A stretch of 64,000 bases of DNA from Alligator mississippiensis (Eukaryota; Chordata; Crocodylia; Alligatoridae), in the NCBI RefSeq assembly GCF_030867095.1, contig NC_081828.1, forward strand, positions 46,415,434 to 46,479,433, read 5' to 3'. Under the pieces are notes generated by a model that saw only the letters and a list, made by a program, of their open reading frames with translations, searched no databases and had not been told where the DNA came from. Positions 22,142-32,222 of the stretch are shown piece by piece. Position 1 is the stretch's first letter; each line of letters opens with the position of its first letter. The position numbers and the translations under genes were made by a program.

Positions 22142-22511
22142 TATGTTGTATTGTGAAATGAGACCGACAGATTTTCACCAGTGCTGGTAAAGTGAGTCCC
22201 TCATTGCTTTATGCTTCCTGGGTTCTGACTTTTAGCTATGTCTTATTTTGGATCTCCTTTTTCATGTCGTAGCCAAAGAGTTCAATCCTTAGTCAGCTGG
22301 ATGTATGGGATATATTACAGCTAGCTGAAAAATTTCAAATGTTGACAATTTTCCCATTAGAAATTTCAGCGAAGAAGCTAACCAGAGACAAAAAAACTGA
22401 AAAAAGTTTTCACAAGAATTTTCTTTTCTTGGTTAGTTATGGTGACAGCCTTTACTTGCTATGATTGACATGATTTATGGCTTTTTAAGCCCTTACTCCC
22501 ATTTTCAATTT

Positions 22512-23520
22512 CATAGACTTCATAGACATTAGGGCTGGAAGGGACCTCGGAAGATCATCGAGTCCAGCCCCGCACCTGAAGGGTAAGAAGTCAGCTGGGG
22601 TCATAAGAGCCCAGCAAGATAAGCATCCAATTTTCTCTTGAAGGTGTTCAATGTAGGTGCTGGAACCACCTCCGATGGCAAGCTATTCCAACCTTGGGGG
22701 CTTGGACAGTAAAGAAGTTCTTCCTTATGTCCAGCTTGAAACGATCTTGCAGGAGTTTATAACTGTTCAACCTCGTCATCCCTTGGGGCGCTCTGGTGAA
22801 CAAACATTCTCCCAGATACTGGTGGTCACCCCTGATAAACTTGTAGGTGGCCATCAGATCACCCCTGAGCCTGCGCTTTTCCAGGCTAAAGAGCCCCAGG
22901 GCTCTCAGCCTGTCGTCGTAAGGTCTGTTTTCCTGACCTCTGATCATGCGCGTGGCTCTTCTCTGGACTCTCTCAAGCTTCTCCACATCCTTTTTGAATT
23001 GTGGGGCCCAAAACTGGACGCAGTACTCCAGCTGCAGCCTCACCAAGGCCGAGTACAGGGGGAGAATGACGTCCCAGGATTCGCTCAAGAAGCATCTATG
23101 GATGCAAGCCAGGGTTTTGGTCACTTTACTAGCCACAGCATTGCATTGCAGGCTCATGTTCATCTTGTGGTCAATGATGACCCCCAAGTCTCTTTCCTCC
23201 GTAGTACTAGGCAGCATAGCACTCCTGAGCCTATAAGGATGCTGCAGGTTTTTCCTCCCAAGATGGAGAACCTTGCATTTTTCAATGTTAAACACCATCA
23301 GATTCTCGTCCGCCCATTTGCTGAGCCTGTCCAGGTCAGCCTGGATCGCCCTCCTGTCTTCAGGTGTGGATGCTTTGCCCCAAAGTTTGGTGTCATTGGC
23401 GAACTTGGCCAGTCCGCTTCTGACTCCAATGTCCGCATCATTAATGAAGATGTTGAACAATATGGGTCCGAGGACAGAGCCCTGGGGGACCCCACTGGTC
23501 ACAGGACACCATGATGATTG
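22512..23520 (-). mobile_element. 5'-truncated CR1 LINE with long open reverse-transcriptase tail
   Basis: The 3' terminus (TCATAGACTTCATAGACATTAGGG) is at the left. Read on the minus strand the reverse-transcriptase palm and thumb stay open for about 290 codons, beginning TSGVPQGSVLGP. The catalytic FADD box reads FAND (at 23404-23393 approximately), so the second Asp region is changed and this copy is inactive. Downstream motifs KCKVLHLGRKN, LGVIIDHKMNMS and QFWAPQFKKDVEKLERVQRR are well kept. The open frame continues about 66 codons beyond the CR1 edge into unrelated host sequence. The truncation point near 23520 is typical of LINE insertion. Confidence 0.92.
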
Positions 23521-24399
23521 ACTTCTGTCAATTTCTAGGAAACTGTCTGCTATATATGAATTTTTAAAATGATATTTAAAAAGAAACAAAGGACTTTCAC
23601 TTATTATGTTAACAGCTTCATAATAAAGATGAGGTTTGCAGTATGTTCTAGCAGTAACTAGATTCCCGACCATTCTAATCTCTGGTAGCTCATTCCATAG
23701 ACAATCCCTCTCAACCAATCAGTGCTTTATTTCTGGCTCTCTCGTATGCTGTCCTGGGTTTTCTACATGCTGTTATCTCAGAGGAGCTCAGCTGTTTTAC
23801 TGGACCATAGATGGAGATGTGGTCACTGAGGTGGCTGGGTCTTGACACATAGATGGGAATGTGCTATGAGAATTGGGCCCAGTGTCTTGAACTGGTAATG
23901 CAGATGGATTGAGTGCCAGAAAAATTGTCAGAGCACCAAGTGATCTGCTTATGGTACTTTGTCCTGCTGCAAAAACAGACTATGTTCTGCCCAAAAGGAA
24001 GCCTCTGTCTCCCTTTTCCCTTCAGCCTCAAGTAGACAGAAGGTCAGGAAACCAGTCTAGAGGTAATGAGCTCATATTCAGATTAACATCCCAGAGGATG
24101 TGTGAAGTATTCCTAACAAGTGAAGTCAGAAGACCTTACTTAATATTAGTGTTACCTGGTCATCTTAGAGTTAAGTATGAGTTCAGGGGGGATCCTGAGG
24201 TTCCAGTCCCCTTTGCTGATGGGAGCCACTTGACTTTGGTGGGGTGAAGGTTTATATTAGAGCTGGAGCTTTGAAGCACATTCTGCTTCTGGCTATGTTA
24301 TAAAATGACTGCTCTTCATCTCTAGCAGGCATTGGGCCACCTTGTGGTGGCAATGGCTGTGTGGGCAGAAGGTAAGCTATAAAGAGTTGAATACATATA
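23521..24399. other. Intronic sequence between two CR1 copies
   Basis: Contains AATCTCTGGTAGCTCATTCCATAG and similar phrases (23670-23760) that may be an old unclassified repeat. No exon. Confidence 0.4.
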
Positions 24400-24665
24400 T
24401 AGAATCATAGAAAATTAGGGTTGGAAGGGACCTCAGGAAGTCATCTAGTCCAACCCCCTGCTCAAAGCAGGACCATCCCCAGCTAGATCATCGCAGCCAA
24501 GGCTTTGTCGAGCAGGGTCTTAAAAACCTCCGAGGATGGAGATTCCACCTCCTCTCTAGGTAACCTGTTCCAGTGCTAGTGAGAAAATTTTTCCTAATAT
24601 CTAACCTAAACTTCCCTTGCTGCAATGTGAAATCATTACTGCTTGTTCTGTCATGTATGCAGAAC
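24400..24665 (-). mobile_element. 5'-truncated CR1 fragment
   Basis: Starts TAGAATCATAGAAAATTAGGG and keeps GGAAGGGACCTCAGGAAGTC, GTCCAACCCCCTGCTCAAAG and GGAGATTCCACCTCCTC in family order. About 265 bases of 3' untranslated and terminal coding sequence. Confidence 0.92.
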
Positions 24666-24900
24666 CAGAGCCTCTGTGTGTCTTGTTGCCTTTCCAGTCT
24701 GGTCTCATGTAGATATTGCTGCTTATGAGTGAGACAGTTTTCTGTGGGATTTCACAAGACGAGTATCTGAAAGAGAGAACAAAGTAGGAGGGGAGGGGAG
24801 CAGAATGCAAAAGTATTGCTTAGTCATGAGACAAGTTTGGGGCATTTTCTGCTTCAAAAATCTTGAAATTTCATTTGCTTCAGTACATTGTACGTTGAGA

Positions 24901-24933
24901 TATATATATATATATATATATATATTCAAAATG

Positions 24934-24966
<33 letters not shown>

Positions 24967-24987
24967 ATGTGTATACACATTTTGAAT
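24901..24987. repeat. (TA)n/(TG)n microsatellite closed by a 13-base inverted repeat
   Basis: A (TA)n run is followed by ATTCAAAATGTGT (24924-24936), about 38 bases of TG repeats, then ACACATTTTGAAT (24975-24987). The two 13-mers are perfect reverse complements, so the TG tract sits in the loop of a potential hairpin. Confidence 0.9.
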
Positions 24988-25624
24988 GTAGCATTAAAAA
25001 ACCAAACAAAAACATAGCTAGGAAGAATGCTGACATGCTAACTGCTTTTGTTTACTCAGGGCCAGTGTTTTTTATCCTTTCCCATGCTCAGTAGTACCTG
25101 CCTCTCCAAGTAATTGCACTAAAATTAACAAAGCTGTTCGCACAGTAAGGTAAAACTCTTTATGAACCAGAATGGAAGAATCCATCCCTTTATTGGATGG
25201 ATTACCTTGATCTCAAATTAGAAGTTGTGTTCTTATTGAATTTTTTTATTACTTTGTTTTCTTTATTTTATTTAACTTCAAAGTAGATCAAATAGAAACC
25301 TGGGAGAACACTTCTGCTATTTTTTTGGAATGGGACATTTTTATTTTCCATTTCAAAATGACTTTTGGTTGTAATTGTCAAAATGTTGTATAACATAATA
25401 GAAAATGTAAAAGAAATGTCAAATCCAGGGGAAAAAAATTGCTCTTCTTGAAATAGAAGCACTTTGACACAAAATGATTTCTTAAAATGTATTTTTTTTC
25501 TTTCCTTCATTTTTGGAACAGAACATATTTCAAATTCTCGATGTTCCCTGGCAAATGAAAAATCTAGTTCACATCCAGCTGAGTATGAACTAAGATTGTC
25601 CTTTTTATGTCTAATGCTGTAATA
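24988..25624. other. AT-rich intronic sequence
   Basis: Includes a TTTCAAAATGACTTTTGG-rich patch (25340-25560) of the same flavour as 5590-5780 and 27950-28200; probably an old degenerate repeat. The 125-codon minus-strand frame here is low-complexity and not gene-like. Confidence 0.4.
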
Positions 25625-25632
25625 CTGTAAGC

Positions 25633-25900
25633 CAGGAGTTTTCAACCTTTTTTAGTAAGTGTACCCCCGGTGACTGGACGCAGAGCAGGTTGGGGGCTGG
25701 GGAGTGGGGGGGAATGGAGGAGGGTGGCACATGGCCAGATGCAGAGTGGTGGCAGCACAGGGTGGTAGATGGTGCCGCTGCCTCGCCATGCCCTGGCCCT
25801 GCTTCTGGGAGGTGGTGGTGCTCCATCCCCACCCACCCATGTGTACCCCCTAGGGCCTTAGTAATCCCGGGGATACATGTACCCCCGGTTGACAACCCTG
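25633..25900. mobile_element. Non-autonomous hAT element
   Basis: 268 bases. Ends CAGGAGTTTTCAACC and GGTTGACAACCCTG form inverted repeats of the common hAT type. Flanking 8-mers CTGTAAGC (25625-25632) and CTGTGAGC (25901-25908) differ at one base, a clear hAT target-site duplication. GC-rich body with GTACCCCCGG near both ends. No transposase. Confidence 0.92.
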
Positions 25901-25908
25901 CTGTGAGC

Positions 25909-26599
25909 AAGTTAAAGACTACCTTATGGACAAAATCAACTTTCCCCTAATATTGTGGCACCACTGTCCTATCCCCATAAGAGACATTTAAAAGTAGACT
26001 GAATAATTCACAAAAAAAACCATAGCAACAATCTGACTCAAACTGGATGGACTAGCCACCCCTGAAATCAAAGGGTGTTGAATTCTGGGGAATTTTAAGA
26101 ATTCATCAAACTGACTGATGTAAGGGTCTCCTCTGTGTCCAACTTGATAATATGATTCTTTGAGAGCATGTATTAGCAGACAACTTCTTGCTCAGACATG
26201 ATCAATAGGTGTTTTGGTGTTAGGACTCCGTGATTGGACCTAATAACATAACAATTTCTCAATTTCTGTACTGTTTGTTTGTTTCATGTCAGATGTGTCT
26301 TTCTTGGGCTTTCTCATCACCTGTCACATTTGGCATTGATCAGCCAAGGACTGGATTCATCAGCCCCTCTACTTTTATTGAAGAACTCAGTATCTTGCAG
26401 GATGGGGAAAATAAATGTCCATTTTCTTTAGCTAGTGTTGGAATAATGTAATAATACCTGTCTAAATGGATCAAAATAGAGAAGAGGCTGAGTTATATTA
26501 AATACAAATTATTTTCTTCTGTGCTTTTTTTGGTTGAATTCAATAGGGGACCACTTAAACTGTGATGGATTAAGTGAAAATTAATCCCTGTCCTTGTGT
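25909..26599. other. Intronic sequence, nothing recognised
   Basis: Unique-looking, AT-rich. Open frame of 73 codons without similarity to a known family. Confidence 0.4.
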
Positions 26600-26835
26600 G
26601 TACGACAAAATTCTTGGATTTAGGAGATCTGCGTTCAATTTCTGGTTCTGTCATCATCACTGTCTTGCTGTGTGGCTTTGGGCCAGCTTATTTAACTTGC
26701 TCTGTGACTCAGTTTCACAGCTCACAAAATGGAGTTACTAACATGTGCCCTGAAGGGGTGTTGTTTTGCTCCAGTCATTATCATTTGAGGAATGTTCTGA
26801 GCACGGCAGATAGAAGGTGCTATATAAGTTGTCTA
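26600..26835 (-). mobile_element. MIR/CORE-SINE copy
   Basis: Reverse-complement MIR order: GGATTTAGGAGATCTGCGTTC, GGCTTTGGGCCAGCTTATTTAACTTGC-type core, CTCAGTTTCACAGCTCACAAAATGG, GAAGGTGCTATATAAG. A fairly full-length copy. Confidence 0.75.
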
Positions 26836-27289
26836 TCTTTGCAAAGCAAACTAGCTTTTAATATGGATAGAAATAGTCCACTTCCACCCAAATGGCTGCT
26901 TACTTTCACTGGGCTCAGGTCTTTTAAACCCATTTTCATATTTATAGATTTTTCTTCTTTTTCCATGGTACCACTTGACAGGAAGAGTTTTTTTCCTGAG
27001 TTTCCAATTATCCTCTAAATATAAAAAAAGATGATGGGAATCACTTGTACCCCAAAATGTAGCTTTCATTTCAATGCCCTTGCCATTCAGTGCCTTTTCA
27101 AAGGAGAGAATTTGCTCTCTAAAGTAAGGGCAGCTATAATGATCACTCTTCATCATGGCAAGCCTGCAAGACATGAAGTTTGCCCTGAATAGAAAGGCAA
27201 GGAGTTTGTAGGAGTCAGTGAGTGTCTCCACTTTTCTCTGGGATGTAAATACCTAGAGGAGCATAGTGTGTTTGTTGGGTATCCCTCAG
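26836..27289. other. Intronic sequence, nothing recognised
   Basis: Open frames of 126 (minus) and 140 (plus, overlapping the MIR) codons overlap on opposite strands and lack any domain pattern. Confidence 0.4.
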
Positions 27290-27800
27290 ACAGTAATTGT
27301 ACTTTCTGAGCCCATCAGGGCCATGTATTGATTCTTCACAGCTGTCTCCCTGTCGCTGTTGACTATACATTGTCTCCCCCTCTCCTCCCCTTGTGGGCTT
27401 GATTTCCTAATGCCGCTCTTAGGGAGATCTTTCTGTTGTTGACAGCGGAACAAATCCCTTTTAACACAACCATCACTCCTTCCTCCATTGTCCTCCCCCT
27501 TCTCCTTCACCCCCACTGGCACCGTGCAAATTTCCCCGTTGCATGTCTATTCCTCTGGAATGATAACAGCTATCTCTGAGTCTCAGAAGAATGACGGGCC
27601 ACAGGCAGAACTTGATGAGAGACAGAGACTCTCCTGCATTTGAAGGAAGCAAAGTAGGATGTAAACGCAATGATGAGTGTCTTGTCAGGAAAGCCAGTGA
27701 TACCGCAAGGAGAAATAGTCTTAAACAACCCTTTTTCATTGTAGTCCATGCGTATCCCTTTACTTCTTATTTTTCCCCCACAAGGCTCTTTAAATGAATC
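27290..27800. promoter_or_regulatory. Candidate conserved intronic element
   Basis: Repeat-free, balanced GC, with preserved CpGs (CTGTCGCTGTTGAC, TAATGCCGCTC, GACAGCGGAAC, GGCACCGTGC, GTAAACGCAATGATG, ATACCGCAAGG). Pyrimidine-rich left half, ATGATAACAGCTATC and GTTGTTGACAG motifs. Better conserved-looking than its flanks, but only alignment can show that. Confidence 0.3.
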
Positions 27801-27944
27801 CATGATCCATAGTTCTTATGGGTTTCATCATGCCCAGTTGAATTCAGAGGTGCAAACTGTGAGCTGTTTACACTGCATATAATCCATTTGAAGTTAATGG
27901 TGTCACATATGAAGAGTCAAGCATAGAGCCTCCTGTTTCCAGTT

Positions 27945-28220
27945 AATTTGTTGAAATTTTGGGAATTAAGTTTTTGGACGGGGTAGGGGAATAGATTTTT
28001 TTGCAACATAATTTATAATGAAAAATTATCAGTTGTAGAATTTGTTTGTCACAAATATGGCAAAATTTTAACTGATATTTAAAACCACATTTTTGTTAGC
28101 CCATGTTAACAATTTTTTTTGTTTTACCAGAAAACAAGATTTTTGGCAAGCGAAAGTTGATTTTTTCAAAAGGTCTTCAATAAAATTTTTGGGCATTTGT
28201 GGGGGAGGTAAGGGGAAGGC
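27945..28220. repeat. Degenerate AAATTTT-rich repeat
   Basis: Many GAAATTTTGGG, AAAATTTTTGGG and TTGTTAACAATTTTTT-like phrases typical of an old reptile element with TGAAAAATTTT motifs. Similar patches at 22330-22420 and 52200-52350. Boundaries not determinable. Confidence 0.35.
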
Positions 28221-29785
28221 AAAATGGCTCAGTTGTAGATCTTTCATAATTGAACTTCAAATCTCAGTGAATATGGTTAAATACGGGGGCAGCTTGTTTG
28301 TTCATATGACCTACGATACATTTACAGTTATCTATCTTTGATCTCTTAGATTCATAAATCATAGATATTTCCACCCAGTGATTTCTTGATTAAGTTTGAT
28401 TTGTGGTTAAGCTAAAGCATCTCTTTTAGAAAGAATCAAATTTTTTATTTTGGTTTCAGAGAGGACCTTAACTTCAGACTTAGGACTAACCAGGAATAGA
28501 TTCAAACATACAGAGCAAAAGGGTCCTTATTAACCCTTATGGGTACTTATCCTTAGGATTTATGCTGAGCTATAAGACCAGAAAAAAGTCAGATTGCATT
28601 TCTCTTTCTTTCTCGCTCCTCTATATAGCAGGATTCTCCAGAATGTGCAGATGGAGCAGGGAGCAGCTTGTAGGGTAAGGGTCAGAAGAGGAGGTCTCCT
28701 ACCAGCAAGGAGGCAAGACCGGTTGCCATTCGCTGTAGGGCATCAATAACTGCAACCAACGGGCAACATGTTCCAATTCCAAGTTTTGTGGAAATATTCA
28801 TGGTAAGTGCACACCAGCTCATGGGAAACCAGACACTATTGCCTTGTGGCCAATCAAAAGTTCTCGTACGACTAAGTTTCTTAAGAGTAATCAGAGGATA
28901 TGGACTACGTGACAGATTATGCGCACCAAGTGCTTCTGCTTAGTGGTACCTATTCCCATAAAAGTTGTCACTGAGTGGGGTTCAAAGTCACACTATGCCA
29001 TAATCAGGTCATCTTGTCCTGTAGCATCCAAATACAATTCTTCATCAGGATATAGACAGATTAAGGGTATCTTGGTTCATCTTAATTTATACTTTTCTGA
29101 TGCCTGTTCTCTTAATTATCCTCAACTGGCCATTTCTTCTGTCTCATATATCTGCATTCACCAGAACAAATCATTGGACTAAACCAAAATGTGATATTGC
29201 ACCACTTTACATGACTGTTGTGCTATAGGATATTTAACCCACATAGACATGGCCTCTCTTCCTTTCCTGTGCAATGCTCAACAGTCAGGACAGTTGGCTC
29301 ACAAGAGTGTTAGAGGCATTGAGAGAGAGATGAAATATTAAATTATGCATATCTTTTGACTTCCCTATTGACAGTTAAAGAGCTGTAGCCATATTAAAGG
29401 TATTCTTTTAAATGGCAATGTGGACACAGTGCATTGATATGAAAGCCATTAGTGGTTGAATCTACTTAATATCAGCTCAGGTAAATGCAGCTCCATCACT
29501 CTGCATCCATAATTATTAAAGGCTTAAAGGGAAATCTCTGTGGACCAGTTTAAAATTTTAATGATTAGACTGTTAAGCTCAAGCTTGTTTCAGCTCTGGC
29601 CCTATGAATGGAAGTTAACCAGAAAGAAAGAGAGACTTCCTACTGCACACACTACCTGTAGGACATAAAGCCCCACACTTGATAGAAGGTCACATTATAA
29701 AGATATATTAGGAGAAAGTAATAGGAGAAGAACCTTACTCATTATAGATTAGAAATGTGTTCTGTGTAGGAAAATGGGCCAAAGG
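28221..29785. other. Intronic sequence, no exon or clear repeat
   Basis: Some CpG-containing stretches (28700-28920: GACCGGTTGCCATTCGC, CAACGGGCAAC, CTCGTACGACTAAG) could be regulatory. Open frames reach 87 codons only. Confidence 0.4.
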
Positions 29786-29793
29786 ATGTGGAC

Positions 29794-30653
29794 TAGGGCT
29801 GACAAATTATTTTTAAAAAATTATCACAATTAATTGTGAGATTAAACCAATAGTTGCAATTAATCACAATTTTAGTTGCACAGTTAAACAATAGTCAGCA
29901 CCCCCCACCCCAACTCAACAGCCCAGAGCCCCTGTGCCCTGTGGCTCTTCCCCACTACCACCAACAGTGCACAGCCTCAACACTAACCCCAGCCCACCCC
30001 ATGCCTGCTCTGGACTCACCCTGGCTGGAGCGGACCAGCTCCATTCAACAGGGAACCCATGCAATCCATACAGGGAACCCATGCAAACAGCTCCAACCCC
30101 AGCCTGCCCCACACCTGCTCCAGACTCACCTGCCCACACTGAGCAGCAGTAGCAGCCGGGCAGAAGCTGCTGCTCAGTGAGAAGGAAAAGCGGCCCCTCC
30201 CCATCACTGCTGCCAGGCCCTTTATGCTGCAGCCACCTAGAACCCATGCCTAGTATGCCCTGCAGCTCCTCTGCACTGGCACTGCTGCCCCACTAGGTGG
30301 CCTGGAGGCAGCAGTGATGGCAGCAGAGAGAACCCGCAGGGCAGCCCAGGTGCAGGCTCTGGGTGGCTGCAGCAAGAAGGCTCAGGCAGCAGTGATGGGG
30401 AGGGGTCACTTTTGCCCTATGCTGAGTAGCAGATTCTGCCTGGCCGCTGCCGCTGCTCAGCATGGGTGGGTATGTCTGGAGCAGGTGTGGGGTGGGCTGG
30501 GGTTGGGGCTGTGTCCACAGGCTCTAGCTGGTCTAGAACTGGTCCACTCCACTGGTCAAAATGTTGTGCGCGATTAATGCGATAAAAAAATTAACGCATT
30601 CATTTATTTTTGCATTAATTGCGCTAGTTAACTGTGATTAATTGGCAGCCCTA
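29794..30653. mobile_element. Fold-back hAT-like element, 860 bases
   Basis: Flanked by perfect 8-base duplications ATGTGGAC (29786-29793 and 30654-30661). Ends TAGGGCTGACAAATTA and TAATTGGCAGCCCTA form inverted repeats with AATTAAT-rich subterminal DNA. The GC-rich interior is also an inverted repeat. Left-arm sequence from about 29990 to 30235, reversed, matches right-arm sequence from about 30340 to 30545 (for example GGCAGCAGTGATGGGGAGGGG on the right against its complement at 30201-30221). The left arm carries an extra internal duplication (AGGGAACCCATGCAA/ATC twice, 30049-30086). No transposase. The perfect duplication suggests a younger insertion than the other hATs here. Confidence 0.9.
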
Positions 30654-30699
30654 ATGTGGACCTCACTTGGTAGTGAAGAAGGACAATTCACTCCACTGC

Positions 30700-30790
30700 A
30701 AGAATTGCTGTGTGAAATCCTGTGGCTTATGATGCACATGAAGTCATGCTAGACGGTTATGGTAGTCCCTTCCAGTTGTGGAATCTAAGG
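30700..30790 (+). mobile_element. Short L3/CR1-like 3' end
   Basis: GTCATGCTAGACGGTTATGGTAGTCCCTTCCAGTTGTGGAATCTAAGG-type order resembles the L3/CR1 terminus (…AGACTAGATGATC…GGTCCCTTCTGGCC…). Decayed. Confidence 0.45.
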
Positions 30791-31137
30791 ATCAAAGAAG
30801 GCTGGATTATGAGCTCACTGCAGCATATGGGTCTTTGTACCAGTATTGTCTGATAGAAGCAACACTCACCTGTGTCAATTCCACTCTTCAGAGAAAGCTG
30901 AAGCTAGGGAAATCATTTCTAACCATGTGGTAGCTCACTGGAAATCATTTGATGGCCTGAGGCCAGTTCCAAGTAGAAACAGGTACCCGTGTCATAGAAA
31001 ACACTATCATGGGATTTTCTCTGTATGCGGACTGCAGGATTAAAACCAACAAATTGCACTTTTGTCAGTATTCTTAGAAACAAAGCCAAGGACTGAGTGG
31101 ATGACAGAGACTAAACTTGCCTCTCAGAGCCAGGAAT
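30791..31137. other. Intronic spacer, nothing recognised
   Basis: Unique-looking sequence ahead of the CR1 insertion. Confidence 0.4.
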
Positions 31138-32222
31138 TCATAGATTCATAGATGTTAGGGTCGGAAGGGACCTCAATAGATCATCGAGTCCGACCCCCTG
31201 CATAGGCAGGAAAGAGTGCTGGGTCTAGATGACCCCAGCTAGATACTCGTCTAACCTCCTCTTGAAGACCCCCAGGGTAGGGGAGAGCACCACCTCCCTT
31301 GGGAGCCCGTTCCAGACCTTGGCCACTCTAACGGTGAAGAAGTTCTTCCTAATGTCTAGTCTAAATCTGCTCTCTGCTAGCTTGTGGCCATTATTTCTTG
31401 TAACCTCCAGGGGTGTCTTGGTGAATAAAACCTCACCAATTCCCTTCTGTGCCCCCGTGATGAACTTATAGGCAGCCACAAGGTCGCCTCTCAACCTTCT
31501 CTTGTGGAGGCTAAAAAGGTCCAGGTTCTCTAGTCTCTCCTCATAGGGCTTGGTCTGCAGGCCCTTAACCATATGAGTGGCCCTTCTCTGGACCCTCTCC
31601 AGGTTATCCACATCCCTCTTGAATTGTGGCGCCCAGAATTGCACGCAATATTCCAACTGCGGTCTGACCAGCGCCCAATAGAGGGGAAGTATCACCTCCT
31701 TGGTTCTGTTCGTCATACATCTGCTGATGCACGATAAAGTGCCATTGGCTTTTCTGATAGCTTCGTCACACTGCCGACTCATGTTCATCTTGGAGTCCAC
31801 TAGGACTCCAAGATCCCTTTCTGCTTCCATGCCACCAAGCAGGTCATTCCCTAGGCTGTAGGTATGCTGGACATTTTTCCTCCCTAGGTGCAGCACTTTG
31901 CATTTCTCCTTGTTGAACTGCATCCTGTTGTTTTCTGCCCATTTGTCCAATCTGTCCAGGTCTGCTTGTAGCTGTTCCCTGCCCTCCGGTGTGTCCACTT
32001 CTCCCCACAGTTTTGTGTCATCCGCAAACTTGGACAGAGTACACTTCACTCCCTCGTCCAAGTCGCTGATGAAGACATTGAAGAGTATCGATCCAAGGAC
32101 CGAGCCCTGCGGGACCCCACTGCCCACACCCTTCCAGGTCAAAACCAACCCATCTACTATGACTCTCTGGGTGCGACCCTCTAGCCAATTCGCCACCCAC
32201 CGGACTGTGTAGTCCTTCCTTC
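31138..32222 (-). mobile_element. 5'-truncated CR1 LINE, best-preserved copy
   Basis: 3' terminus TTCATAGATTCATAGATG at 31138. On the minus strand a 323-codon open frame (32196-31225) covers the C-terminal part of CR1 ORF2: ANWLEGRTQR, SGVPQGSVLG at residues 26-35, the catalytic FADD box at residues 57-60, KCKVLHLGRKN, LGVLVDSKMNMS, QFWAPQFKRDVDNLERVQRR, and the normal terminal FKRRLDEYLAG before the stop. No interruption, so this is the youngest LINE in the window. It lacks the endonuclease and 5' half and is dead on arrival. CR1 copies are usually 5'-truncated in this way. Confidence 0.95.

Noticed and set aside
22657-23514. 285-codon + strand frame
   Set aside because: Antisense shadow of the CR1 reverse-transcriptase frame.
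25268-25645. 125-codon minus-strand frame
   Set aside because: AT-rich low-complexity DNA near a hAT insertion; no conserved motif.
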